DNA of 24,932 nucleotides. Origin: SG8-41 sp036555035 (GTDB lineage: Bacteria; Pseudomonadota; Gammaproteobacteria; Burkholderiales; SG8-41). Under the pieces are notes generated by a model. It searched no databases, had not been told where the DNA came from, and saw nothing but the letters and a program-made list of their open reading frames with translations. The stretch covers positions 1 to 24,932 of the forward strand of contig DATBMB010000066.1 in the NCBI GenBank assembly GCA_036555035.1, in the 5' to 3' direction. This document shows positions 14,178 to 22,396 of the stretch, piece by piece. A program made the position numbers and the translations under genes. Positions within the stretch are counted from its first letter, which is position 1, and the number at the start of each line of letters is the position of its first letter.

Positions 14178-16232
14178 ATGCGCAAGGAGCTCTGGTTCGG
14201 CTTCTCGCTGATGGCGGTCATCATCGCCGTCGTGCTGGTTCTCACGCCCTGGACCCACCTCTTCGACGCGCATCTCACCAAGGAGGATCTCGGGAACCTC
14301 GGGCTGCTGATGCTCGCGCTGATCGTGGTGGCGATCATGCTCGGATTCCCCACCGCGTTCACGCTCATGGGGATGGGCGTGTTCTTCGCCTGGCTCGCCT
14401 ACCGCAGCGCCGAACCGGATCTCGCGGTCCAGCGGGTGCTCGATCTCTTCGTCCAGCGCACCTACGGCGTGATGTCGAACGACGTGCTGATCGCGATCCC
14501 GCTGTTTCTCTTCATGGGCTATCTCGTCGAGCGGGCGCAATTGATCGACCGGCTGTTCCGCAGCCTGCATCTCGCCACCTCGCGGGTGCCGGGCTCGCTC
14601 GCGGTGGCGACCATCGTGACCTGCGCCGTGTTCGCGACGGCGACCGGGATCGTCGGCGCGGTGGTGACGCTGATGGGGCTCCTCGCGTTCCCGGCGATGT
14701 TGAAGGCCGGCTACAACACCAAGATCGCCGCGGGCGCGGTCACCGCGGGCGGCTGCCTAGGCATCCTGATTCCACCCTCGGTGCTGCTCATCGTGTACGG
14801 CGCGACTGCAGGCGTGTCGGTAGTTCAGCTTTATGCCGGCGCCTTCTTCCCCGGCATGATGCTGGCCTCGCTCTACATCGGCTACGTCATCGTGCTGGCG
14901 AAACTGAAGCCCGACCTGATGCCGCCGCTGGCGGAAAGCGAGCGGCGGGTGCCGCTGCCGGCGTACGCGCAAGCCTTGGCGAGCCGCGGCGCGAACGTTC
15001 TGACGACGCTCTGGGGCGCGCTCGCGGGAGGCGCAATCGCGGGCGTTGCGCGGCGCACCGCATTCGGGCAGCTCGTCGTTTCGCTTCTGCCCGCGCTCGC
15101 CGTCGTCGCGCTGCTTGGCGTGATCTATCGCGGGGCGACCGCGCCAGTCGTGGAAGCGAGCGTCGCGGGCCTGATCGAGGCGGGCGGCGAGTTTGCCGCC
15201 GCGGCGACCTCCCAGGAAGAGGAGACCGGCATCATCGGCCAGCCCCCGCCGGAAGAGGAGAAGTCCGAAGGCGCCCGGGAGCTCACGGCAGCTGAGGAGC
15301 CCAAACCCGCGTCCGCCGAACCACCTGCGGCGGTGCCGGCCGAGCCTCCACCCGCCGCGGTCCCCGGATCGAGCGCGCCGGAGCGGCTACCCATACCGAG
15401 CTGGTACTGGATCGTGTTCGCGATCGGGGTTGGCATGCTCGTGCTCATCTACTGGCTCTGGAACTGGGAGCGGCTCGAGGTATTCAAGCTGCTGCTGACC
15501 TCGTTCTTCCCGCTGTCGCTCCTGATTCTCGCGGTGCTCGGCTCGATCGTGTTCGGGCTGGCGACGCCCGCGGAGGCTGCGGCCGTGGGCGCCTTCGGGG
15601 GATTCGTCATGACCGTGGTGTATCGCGCCATCGGGCATTGGCGCGGGGGCGTGCCCGGCGGGGCGTCGGGGGGCGGCTCGGTGTTTGGCGTGGCGAAGGA
15701 GCTGGGGGGGCTCGTGAAGGAGTCGTCCTTCCTTACGGCGCGGACGAGCGCGATGGTGTGCTGGCTGTTTGTCGGCTCCGGCATCTTCTCAGCGGCGTTC
15801 GCGCTGCTGGGCGGGCAGGAGCTGCTCGAGAAATGGGTGCTCTCGCTCGATCTCACGCCGATTCAGTTCATGCTCCTCGCGCAGGTCATCATCTTTCTCC
15901 TCGGCTGGCCGCTCGAGTGGACGGAGATCATCATCATCTTCATGCCGATCTTCATCCCGCTGCTGCCGCATTTCATCCCGGCGGGAATGACCCTGGAGCA
16001 GTTTTCGCTGTTCTTCGGTCTGATGGTGGCGCTCAATCTGCAGACCGCATTCCTGTCGCCCCCGGTTGCGATGGCGGCGTTCTACCTGAAGGGCGTCTCG
16101 CCCCCGCACGTGACGCTGAACCAGATCTTCGCCGGGATGATGCCGTTCATGGGCCTGCAGGTCGTCTCCATGTTCGTTCTCTACATGTGGCCGCAGCTCG
16201 GGCTGTGGCTGCCGCAAGCGCTTTATAAATAG
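14178..16232 (+). CDS. dctM: TRAP transporter large permease subunit with large internal insertion (DctM/FcbT3 type)
   Basis: Channel-forming subunit that uses the Na+ or H+ gradient to import the ligand. The 684-aa protein is about 250 residues longer than a usual DctM (about 430). Residues 1-250 match the N-terminal half (GFPTAFTLMGMGVFFAW, IPLFLFMGYLVERA, TAGGCLGILIPPSVLLIVYG). From about 427 onward is the C-terminal half (GLATPAEAAAVGAFGGF, LGWPLEWTEIIIIFMPIF, LQTAFLSPPVAMAAFYLKG). Between them, about 255-427, is an insertion with one helix near 300-322, a Glu/Pro/Ala-rich linker (about 335-407) and another helix (about 408-425), which preserves membrane parity. The start is ATG 14178; GTG 14172, overlapping the dctQ stop, would add two residues. 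Both core halves look intact, so the protein is probably functional. Confidence 0.9.
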   Translation: MRKELWFGFSLMAVIIAVVLVLTPWTHLFDAHLTKEDLGNLGLLMLALIVVAIMLGFPTAFTLMGMGVFFAWLAYRSAEPDLAVQRVLDLFVQRTYGVMSNDVLIAIPLFLFMGYLVERAQLIDRLFRSLHLATSRVPGSLAVATIVTCAVFATATGIVGAVVTLMGLLAFPAMLKAGYNTKIAAGAVTAGGCLGILIPPSVLLIVYGATAGVSVVQLYAGAFFPGMMLASLYIGYVIVLAKLKPDLMPPLAESERRVPLPAYAQALASRGANVLTTLWGALAGGAIAGVARRTAFGQLVVSLLPALAVVALLGVIYRGATAPVVEASVAGLIEAGGEFAAAATSQEEETGIIGQPPPEEEKSEGARELTAAEEPKPASAEPPAAVPAEPPPAAVPGSSAPERLPIPSWYWIVFAIGVGMLVLIYWLWNWERLEVFKLLLTSFFPLSLLILAVLGSIVFGLATPAEAAAVGAFGGFVMTVVYRAIGHWRGGVPGGASGGGSVFGVAKELGGLVKESSFLTARTSAMVCWLFVGSGIFSAAFALLGGQELLEKWVLSLDLTPIQFMLLAQVIIFLLGWPLEWTEIIIIFMPIFIPLLPHFIPAGMTLEQFSLFFGLMVALNLQTAFLSPPVAMAAFYLKGVSPPHVTLNQIFAGMMPFMGLQVVSMFVLYMWPQLGLWLPQALYK

Positions 16233-16283
16233 GGCCAGACTGGCCTGCAGGATCCTCCCCCGTCGAGGTGGAGGAATGCCTTC

Positions 16284-17261
16284 GTGAAACCCAAGATACT
16301 GGTTACGCGCGAGGTGTTCGACGAAACGCTCGCCTACCTCGCGCAGCACTGCGAGGTGGACGCGAACCAGGAGGACCGGGCGCTCGACGCCGAGGCGCTC
16401 GCGCGCCGGCTCCACGACCGCGACGGCGTCATGTGCGCGCTGACCGACCGCATCGACGACAAGCTCCTCGCGCACTGCCCGAAGCTGAAGGCCGTGGCGA
16501 ACATCGCGGTCGGCTACAACAACATCGATCTCGCCGCCTGCACCGCGCGCGGCATCATGGCGACGAATACCCCCGGGGTGCTCGATGACTCCACCGCCGA
16601 TCTCGCGTGGGCGCTCATGCTCGGCGCGGCGCGGCGCCTGACCGAGCTCGAGCGCCGGGTGCGGGGGGGCGAGTGGACGGGCTGGCGATTGAAGCAGTGG
16701 CTCGGAGTGGACGTGCATCACGCCACGCTTGGCATCTTCGGCATGGGCCGCATCGGGCAGGCGATCGCGCGCCGCGCAGCGGGCTTCGAGATGAAAGTGC
16801 TCTACCACAACCGGACGCGCATTGCGCCCGATGTGGAGAAGAAGCTGAATGCAACTTACGTCGGCGAGGACGAGCTGCTTCGGCAATCCGATCTTCTGGT
16901 CCTGCAGGTGCCCTATTCGCCGGAGACGCACCACCTGATCGGCGCGCGCGAGCTCGCGCTCATGAAGCCGACCGCGATCCTGATCAACTCGACGCGCGGC
17001 GGCGTGGTGGACGACGCGGCCCTCATCGCGGCATTGCAAAGCGGCGTCATCCGCGCGGCCGGGCTGGACGTTTTCGAGAACGAGCCCCGGCTCAACCCGG
17101 GGTTCCTGAAACTCGACAACGTGGTCCTGATGCCGCACATTGGCAGCTCCACCGAGACGACCCGGCGCGCGATGGCGATGACCGCGGCGCGCAACCTGGT
17201 TGCCGCGCTGACCGGCGGCAGGCCGCCCAACCTGCTGAATCTTGAAGCGGCAGGGAACTAG
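16284..17261 (+). CDS. D-2-hydroxyacid dehydrogenase (glyoxylate/hydroxypyruvate reductase type)
   Basis: NAD(P)H-dependent enzyme interconverting 2-oxo and D-2-hydroxy acids in the cytoplasm. The 325-aa protein has the family's catalytic set: Arg238 in NSTRGG, Glu267 in FENEP and His285 in MPHIGSS. The Rossmann motif GMGRIG is at 153-158. His175-Asn176-Arg177 after the second beta strand (LYHNRT) suggests NADPH preference, as in GhrB. The start is GTG 16284 with GGAGG at 16270-16274. It lies 51 bp after dctM, probably in the same transcript, so it may act on the imported acid or its product. Glyoxylate, hydroxypyruvate or 2-ketogluconate are the usual substrates of this group. Confidence 0.92.
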   Translation: MKPKILVTREVFDETLAYLAQHCEVDANQEDRALDAEALARRLHDRDGVMCALTDRIDDKLLAHCPKLKAVANIAVGYNNIDLAACTARGIMATNTPGVLDDSTADLAWALMLGAARRLTELERRVRGGEWTGWRLKQWLGVDVHHATLGIFGMGRIGQAIARRAAGFEMKVLYHNRTRIAPDVEKKLNATYVGEDELLRQSDLLVLQVPYSPETHHLIGARELALMKPTAILINSTRGGVVDDAALIAALQSGVIRAAGLDVFENEPRLNPGFLKLDNVVLMPHIGSSTETTRRAMAMTAARNLVAALTGGRPPNLLNLEAAGN

Positions 17262-17359
17262 GCACAAAGACGCAGAGTCTCGCGCGATTTCGTGCAACAA
17301 TATTTCGGGCGCCGGGCTTCGAGCCGGCGGACTGACAGGAAGCAAGGACAGGCAAGGGC

Positions 17360-20278
17360 ATGGCCGATCAGGCGATTGACCATCGGGTATATGCCGAGCA
17401 GGTGCGCCAGCTCTACCGGCTGTCGCGGCCGGGGTATGTCGGCACGCTGATCAATTCCACCATCCTGGTTTACGCCCTGTGGGAGGTGGTCTCGAGCACC
17501 CTGCTCGGCGCGTGGCTCACCGCCATGTTCCTGGTGACCGGGGCGCGCTTCCTCCTCTACCGCGCGCACCGGGGCTTGAATCCGCCGGACGCTGACGCGC
17601 GGCGCTGGTCGCGGCGCTTCGTATTCGGGGCCGGCGCCGCAGGCGCGCTGTGGGGTGTCGCGGGCTCGGTGCTCTATCCGGCATCTTCGTTGCCGCACCA
17701 GTTTCTCGTGATTTTTCTGATCGGCGGCATGGTGGTGGCTGCCATGGTGGTCCTGGGGCCGGTGCGGACGGCCTTCCTCGCCTACGCGCTGCCGGCCATG
17801 GTCCCGCTGACCGCCGCCGTGTTCGCGCAGGGCACGGAGCTTCACCTCTTCATGGGCGTGCTCAGCGTCGTGCTGCTGGGGGTCGTGCTCGGTGCGAGCC
17901 CGGTCCTCGCGCAGATCGTGCGCGAGTCGCTGCGCGTGAAGTTCGAGAACTCCGAGCTGGTGGACCAGCTCTCCCGGGCCAACCGCGAGCTCTCCGACCG
18001 GGTGAGCGCCCAGCAGGGCGCCGAGGAAGTGCTGCGGCAGACCTCGCAGAAATTCGAGACCCTGATCGACGCTTCCCCGGTCTCGATCATCGCGCGCGAC
18101 CCGAGCCTGCGCATCGTCAAGTGGAACAAGGCCGCAGAGCGCATGTTCGGCTGGAAGGAGGAGGAAGTGCTGGGTGGGCCGGTGCCCTTCGTTCCGCCCG
18201 ATCTGGAGGACGAGGCGGTCGTCCTGCGCCAGCGCCTGCTGCGGGGCGAGCCGATCAGCGACCATGAGACGGTGCGCATGCGGAAGGACGGCACGCGCAT
18301 CAACGTCAGTCTCTCGATCACGATCATGCGCGATGCTGCCGGGCAGCCGACAGGCTACATCAGCCTCGCCGCCGATATCACCGAGCGCAAGCACGCCGAG
18401 CGGCGGCTCCAGATGGAGCACGCCGTCACCCGGATCCTCGAGGAATCGCGCTCGGTGGAGGACGCGCTGCCGCGCCTGCTGCGCACGCTGGCCGATGCGG
18501 GCGGGTGGGTCTACGGTGCGCGCTGGGAGCTCGACAAGGCGGCGAACCTGCTGCGCTGCATGGAGACGTGGAGCGTGGACTCGCCCGAGGTGCGCGAGTT
18601 CATGGCGTTCAGCCGGCTGCGCACCCAGACGCCCGGAACCAGCAAGGGCCCGATCCACCGGGTGTGGGTCAGCAATGCCCCGACCTGGATCACGGACGTG
18701 GCGCACGACATCGAGATGCGGCGGGGGCCGGCGGCGCTCAAGGCCGGACTGCACTCGGCGTTTGCATTTCCAATCCTGGTCGGCGAGGAGTTCTACGGGG
18801 TTATCGAGATGTTCGCGCGGGACGTGCGTCCGCCCGATACCGGCCTGCTCGGGGCGGTGCACACGATCGGCAGCCAGATCGGCCAGTTCATGGCGCGCAA
18901 GGCCGCCGAGCAGAACCTGCGCTTCTTCGCGAGCCATGATTCGCTGACCGGGCTGTCCAACCGCACCATGTTCAACGACCGCCTGCACCAGGCGCTCGCG
19001 CAAGCGGCCCGCTTCGAGCGCAGCCTGGCGCTGCTGTTCATCGACCTCGACGGCTTCAAGCAAGTGAACGACACGCTCGGGCACGCCGTCGGCGACATCC
19101 TGCTCGCCGAGCTGGCGAACCGGCTGCGCGCGACCCTGCGCGAGGGCGACGTAATCGGCCGCATGGGCGGCGACGAGTTCGTGGTGCTGATCGAGGAGTT
19201 CACCGAGGTGGGCCAGGTCGCGGAAGTGGCGAAGAAGCTGCTCGACACCGTCGCCCGGCCGTTCGCGCTGCAGGGGCGCGAGTACCAGGTCACGGCGAGC
19301 CTCGGCATCAGCATCTATCCCGATGACGGCAAGGACGCCGACTCGCTGATCAAGAACGCCGACATGGCGATGTACCTGGTGAAGCAGCAGGGCAAGAACA
19401 GCTACCGCTTCTACTCTCCGCAGATGAACGTGCACCTCACGGAGCGCCTGTCCCTGGAATCCGGCCTGCGGCGGGCGATCGAGCTGGGCGAGCTCCTGCT
19501 GCTCTACCAGCCGCGGGTGGGCGTGCGCGACGGGCAGGTGACCGGCGTCGAGGCGCTGATGCGCTGGCAGCACCCGACGCAGGGGATGATCGGCCCCGGC
19601 GAGTTCATCCCGGTTGCCGAGGACGCGGGGCTGATTGCCGCGATCGGGGAGTGGGCGCTGCATTCCGCCTGCCGCCAGGCTCGGGCCTGGCGTGATCTGG
19701 GGCTGCCGCTGCTGCGCGTCGCGGTGAACCTCTCGCAAAAGCAGTTCCTGCAGGAGAGCCTGATCCAGGTGGTGCGGGAGGCGCTGCATCGCACGGCGCT
19801 GGAGGCGGGCCGCCTCGAGCTCGAGATTACCGAGGAGATGGTTATCCGCAATCCCGAGCGGGCGATGCGGCTGCTCGCGCAGCTGAAGGAGGCCGGCGTG
19901 AGGGTGGTGGTCGACGGCTTCGGCACCGGCTACTCGTCGCTGAGCTTCCTCAGGCGGCTGCCGATCGACAGCGTCAAGGTCGACCGGTCGCTGATCGGCG
20001 AGCTGCCGGGCAATGCCGATGCGGCGGCGCTTACGCGCGGGGTGGTGGCGATGGCGCACAGCCTCGGCCTCACCGTCATTGCCGAGGGCGTGGAGACGCG
20101 CGAGCAGTGGGAGTTCCTGCGCGAGCACGGGTGCGAGGAGATGCAGGGCAACTATTTCAGCGCGCCGGTTGCGCCCGAGATCCTGCCCGGCATCGTGCGG
20201 CAGCCCGCGTCCGCGGGCGGGCGCGCCGCGGTGCAGGCGCTGCGCGCGCGGCGCACCGAAGGCGACGCCGACAGATAA
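17360..20278 (+). CDS. Membrane PAS-GAF-GGDEF-EAL cyclic-di-GMP protein
   Basis: Signal protein for making and/or degrading cyclic di-GMP. The 972-aa protein has about six N-terminal helices (residues 26-190), a short coiled linker, PAS (about 230-340), GAF (about 357-512), GGDEF (about 527-687) and EAL (about 697-947). The cyclase site is intact: GGDEF at 603-607, with the inhibitory RxxD (REGD) five residues before it. In the EAL domain Glu731 (EAL), the ELEITE glutamate, the VKVDR lysine and AEGVE are present, but the normal Asp-Asp-Phe-Gly motif reads Asp852-Gly853-Phe-Gly. One metal ligand is therefore missing, and phosphodiesterase activity may be weak or absent. The gene stands 98 bp after the dehydrogenase and ends directly at a REP-like hairpin. 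The signal sensed is unknown. Confidence 0.93.
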   Translation: MADQAIDHRVYAEQVRQLYRLSRPGYVGTLINSTILVYALWEVVSSTLLGAWLTAMFLVTGARFLLYRAHRGLNPPDADARRWSRRFVFGAGAAGALWGVAGSVLYPASSLPHQFLVIFLIGGMVVAAMVVLGPVRTAFLAYALPAMVPLTAAVFAQGTELHLFMGVLSVVLLGVVLGASPVLAQIVRESLRVKFENSELVDQLSRANRELSDRVSAQQGAEEVLRQTSQKFETLIDASPVSIIARDPSLRIVKWNKAAERMFGWKEEEVLGGPVPFVPPDLEDEAVVLRQRLLRGEPISDHETVRMRKDGTRINVSLSITIMRDAAGQPTGYISLAADITERKHAERRLQMEHAVTRILEESRSVEDALPRLLRTLADAGGWVYGARWELDKAANLLRCMETWSVDSPEVREFMAFSRLRTQTPGTSKGPIHRVWVSNAPTWITDVAHDIEMRRGPAALKAGLHSAFAFPILVGEEFYGVIEMFARDVRPPDTGLLGAVHTIGSQIGQFMARKAAEQNLRFFASHDSLTGLSNRTMFNDRLHQALAQAARFERSLALLFIDLDGFKQVNDTLGHAVGDILLAELANRLRATLREGDVIGRMGGDEFVVLIEEFTEVGQVAEVAKKLLDTVARPFALQGREYQVTASLGISIYPDDGKDADSLIKNADMAMYLVKQQGKNSYRFYSPQMNVHLTERLSLESGLRRAIELGELLLLYQPRVGVRDGQVTGVEALMRWQHPTQGMIGPGEFIPVAEDAGLIAAIGEWALHSACRQARAWRDLGLPLLRVAVNLSQKQFLQESLIQVVREALHRTALEAGRLELEITEEMVIRNPERAMRLLAQLKEAGVRVVVDGFGTGYSSLSFLRRLPIDSVKVDRSLIGELPGNADAAALTRGVVAMAHSLGLTVIAEGVETREQWEFLREHGCEEMQGNYFSAPVAPEILPGIVRQPASAGGRAAVQALRARRTEGDADR

Positions 20279-20331
20279 GGGGACGCACACAATTTTCGCT
20301 TGCGGTTCTGCATGAAGATGGTGTGCGTCCC
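20279..20331 (+). repeat. REP-like hairpin repeat, copy 1
   Basis: GGGACGCACAC (20280-20290) pairs perfectly with GTGTGCGTCCC (20321-20331). The element starts immediately after the GGDEF-EAL stop codon and ends six bases before the GAGGAGG of the CBS gene (20338-20344). Compared with the reverse complement of copy 2 (22397-22450), the outer arms match at about 20/21 and 17/18 positions, while the 14-nt middle has diverged. Confidence 0.8.
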
Positions 20332-20349
20332 GACTTTGAGGAGGATACG

Positions 20350-20778
20350 ATGAAGACCCTGAAGCAGCTGCTGGACGCGAAGGGCAGGGAGGTCCACACG
20401 GTCGCACCGGAGGCGCGCGTGTACGATGCGCTGAGGCTCATGGCCGACAAGAGCGTCGGGGCGCTGATCGTAATGGAAGGCGGCAGGATCGCCGGCGTCA
20501 TCTCGGAGCGCGACTATGCCCGCAAGGTGATCCTGCACGGCGGATCCACCCATGAGCTTGCGGTGCGCGACATCATGACCAGCAAGGTCATCACGGTGCA
20601 TCCCGGCCAGACGGTCGAGGAGTGCATGGCGCTGATGACCGAGAAGCGCATCCGGCACCTCCCGGTGACCGAGGGCGAGCGGCTGATCGGCGTGCTGTCG
20701 ATCGGGGACCTGGTGAAGGAAGTGATCGCCGAGCAGCAGCAGACCATCCGGCAGCTCGAGTCCTACATCCACCACTGA
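20350..20778 (+). CDS. Stand-alone two-CBS-domain protein
   Basis: Small cytoplasmic regulatory protein; CBS pairs bind adenosine nucleotides and report energy state. The 142-aa protein consists of two CBS repeats: the first about residues 8-65, with VGALIVMEGGRIAGVISERDYARK, the second about 76-130, with RIRHLPVTEGERLIGVLSIGDLV. A short helical tail follows. There is no fused enzyme or channel. The start is ATG 20350, supported by GAGGAGG just upstream. It is separated from the cyclic-di-GMP gene by a REP-like hairpin and starts 71 bp after it; the MoCF-domain gene follows 14 bp after its stop. The partner protein is unknown. Confidence 0.92.
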   Translation: MKTLKQLLDAKGREVHTVAPEARVYDALRLMADKSVGALIVMEGGRIAGVISERDYARKVILHGGSTHELAVRDIMTSKVITVHPGQTVEECMALMTEKRIRHLPVTEGERLIGVLSIGDLVKEVIAEQQQTIRQLESYIHH

Positions 20779-20792
20779 CGCCACGCGGCGGA

Positions 20793-21569
20793 ATGCGCTT
20801 CGGGGCGATCATCATCGGCGACGAGATCCTATCCGGCAAGCGGCAGGACGGGCATCTCGCGAAGGCCATTTCCCTGCTGGGCGCGCGCGGTCTGCAGCTC
20901 GCGTGGTGCCAGTACCTGGGGGATGACCCGGAGCTCATCACGGCGACCTTCAGGCGCACGTTCGGCTCCGGCGATGCGGTCTTCAGCTTCGGCGGCATCG
21001 GCGCAACGCCCGACGATCACACCCGGGCGGCCGCGGCGCGCGCGGCGGACGTCGTGCTCAGGCTCCACCCCGATGCCGAAGCCGAGATCCGGGCGCGCTT
21101 CGGCAGCGATCCGAAGGCCCTCACGCCGCAGCGGCTCATGATGGGCGAGTTCCCGGAGGGCTCCGTGATCATTCCCAATCCCTACAACCGCATCCCCGGC
21201 TTCACCTTCAGGCGCCATCACTTCTTTCCCGGCTTTCCGCAGATGGCGTGGCCGATGCTGGAATGGGTGCTCGAGACGCACTATCGAGACCGCTTCGCGC
21301 CGGGCAGCATCGCCGAGTCCTCGATCATCGTGCGCGAGGCGGGGGAGAGCCAGCTGATCGAGCTCATGAACGCCTGCCAGTCGCGCTTTCCCCGGATCAA
21401 GGTATTCAGCCTGCCGCGGCTGGAGCCGGACCGGCATATCGAGCTCGGGGTACGCGGCGTGCCGGTAGAAGTGCAGGACGCCATAGCCGCGCTCAAGCAG
21501 GGCGTCAGCGCCCTGGGCTTCCCCTGGGCCGAGGCCCCGGCGCCCGTACAAACAAGAAGCCCCGGATAA
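20793..21569 (+). CDS. MoCF-domain (molybdopterin-binding, CinA N-terminal-like) protein
   Basis: Protein of the MoaB/MogA/CinA-N fold. In MogA the domain binds molybdopterin; in CinA it acts as an ADP-ribose pyrophosphatase-type domain. The 258-aa product shows GDEILSG at 9-15 and the nucleotide/pterin loop FGGIGATPDDHT (66-77). It lacks the C-terminal nicotinamide-nucleotide amidase domain of full CinA (about 400 aa). The start is ATG 20793, 14 bp after the CBS stop, with GGCGG as a weak ribosome-binding site. The stop codon TAA sits in the loop of a strong hairpin terminator. Short proteins of this kind are common in betaproteobacteria and usually annotated only as molybdopterin-binding; the true role here is unknown. 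Confidence 0.87.
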   Translation: MRFGAIIIGDEILSGKRQDGHLAKAISLLGARGLQLAWCQYLGDDPELITATFRRTFGSGDAVFSFGGIGATPDDHTRAAAARAADVVLRLHPDAEAEIRARFGSDPKALTPQRLMMGEFPEGSVIIPNPYNRIPGFTFRRHHFFPGFPQMAWPMLEWVLETHYRDRFAPGSIAESSIIVREAGESQLIELMNACQSRFPRIKVFSLPRLEPDRHIELGVRGVPVEVQDAIAALKQGVSALGFPWAEAPAPVQTRSPG

Positions 21570-21582
21570 CCGGGGCTTCTTT
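21555..21582 (+). terminator. Terminator hairpin between convergent MoCF and phasin genes
   Basis: AGAAGCCCCGG (21555-21565) pairs perfectly with CCGGGGCTTCT (21570-21580) around ATAA, which contains the stop of the MoCF gene. A short T-run (21580-21582) follows on the plus strand, and TTGTTTG follows on the minus strand, so it may stop transcription from both sides. Confidence 0.85.
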
Positions 21583-21605
21583 CCTGCGGTGCTGCCTGCT
21601 GACGC

Positions 21606-22154
21606 TCAGGCGGCCTTCTTGGTGGTCTTCTTGACGCCTTCGGCGGCCTGCTTGGCGACGGCTTCGATGTTCGACTGGGTCACCTCGGTGAACTGCTTGG
21701 CGACCTTGGACAGGTTCTCGTAGGAGGCGTTGACCGCGCCGATCGCCGACTTGAGGGTGGCGATTCCGACTTCCGAGCCCGCCGGCGCGTTCTTCACCAT
21801 CCGGTCGAGCGCGGCGACGACCTGCTTGTTGGATTCCGCTACCTGCTCTTCGATGAGCTTGCCGAATTCGGCCTGAGTGGCCGTGGCGACGTCGTAGACG
21901 CTCTTCGCGTATGCGGTCGCCTTCTCGATCGTCGGCTGCGCCATGGTGTCCTTCAGCGCGGCCAGTTGCTGCAGATCCTTGACTGCGGCGATCGTCTTGG
22001 CATTCTCGACGGAGTCGGCAAACGCGCTTTTCGCGGCCTTCAGCTGCAGGTCCAGAAAGCGCTCGGCGCCTTGAAGCGCCACGCCGGCGAATTTCATTGC
22101 TGTTTCCAGGCTTGCCTTGTTGATGGCTACCAGTTGTTCAGGGGTTTGATACAT
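21606..22154 (-). CDS. phaP: Phasin, PHB-granule surface protein (PhaP, Phasin_2 family)
   Basis: Coats polyhydroxybutyrate granules and controls their size and number. The 182-aa protein is almost wholly amphipathic helix, with no Cys and one Trp-free core. It opens with the family start MYQTPEQLVAINKAS, followed by METAMKFAG-like and LQGAERFLDLQLKAAK segments, and ends in a Lys/Ala tail (VKKTTKKAA) like that of many betaproteobacterial phasins. Length is typical (180-190 aa). The ribosome-binding site GAAAGGA lies just before ATG 22154 on the minus strand. A consensus sigma70 promoter drives it, in keeping with phasins being among the most abundant proteins of PHB-storing cells. No phaC, phaA or phaB gene is in the window. 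Confidence 0.94.
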   Translation of the reverse strand: MYQTPEQLVAINKASLETAMKFAGVALQGAERFLDLQLKAAKSAFADSVENAKTIAAVKDLQQLAALKDTMAQPTIEKATAYAKSVYDVATATQAEFGKLIEEQVAESNKQVVAALDRMVKNAPAGSEVGIATLKSAIGAVNASYENLSKVAKQFTEVTQSNIEAVAKQAAEGVKKTTKKAA

Positions 22155-22204
22155 GGTTAAGTCCTTTCAAAACATTACGTTAGACAGCGACCGGGCCACT
22201 ATTG

Positions 22205-22215
22205 CTGCGCTGCAC
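22205..22215 (-). promoter_or_regulatory. Candidate PhaR operator in the phasin leader
   Basis: CTGC-GCT-GCAC differs by one base from the CTGC-N3-GCAG type of site reported for the repressor PhaR. It lies just downstream of the -10 box, near the expected transcription start, where a bound repressor would block initiation. The surrounding 22202-22215 is TGC-rich. The assignment is inferred from motif and position. Confidence 0.4.
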
Positions 22216-22222
22216 AATTGCC

Positions 22223-22250
22223 ATTATATGGTTAAAAACCGGGGTGTCAA
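22223..22250 (-). promoter_or_regulatory. Consensus sigma70 promoter of phaP
   Basis: On the minus strand TTGACA (22250-22245) and TATAAT (22228-22223) are both perfect hexamers, 16 bp apart. The predicted start is near 22216, giving a leader of about 60 nt. An AT-rich palindrome, CAATAA-AA-TTATTG at 22261-22274 (as read on the plus strand), lies where an UP element would be. Confidence 0.88.
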
Positions 22251-22396
22251 GGGGTTTGCCCAATAAAATTATTGCAGCGCGACATAAACGGCGCGTATCA
22301 AGGCCATAGAGCCCGGTTCCCCGGTGTAGCCGCCCCGGTCAGAACTTCTGGAATTGCTTGTTTATCAAGAGGCTAGACTTGGCCTGGCGCAAAAAT

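Noticed and set aside
17310..17329. Hairpin CGCCGG...CCGGCG before the cyclic-di-GMP gene
   Set aside because: The stem is only 6 bp with no T-tract, expected by chance at this GC content.
17258..20407. A 1049-codon open frame on the minus strand opposite the GGDEF-EAL gene
   Set aside because: It is the mirror of a strongly GC3-biased real gene. Its product is rich in Arg/His/Gln/Ala, has no domain, and the plus-strand gene has every expected motif.
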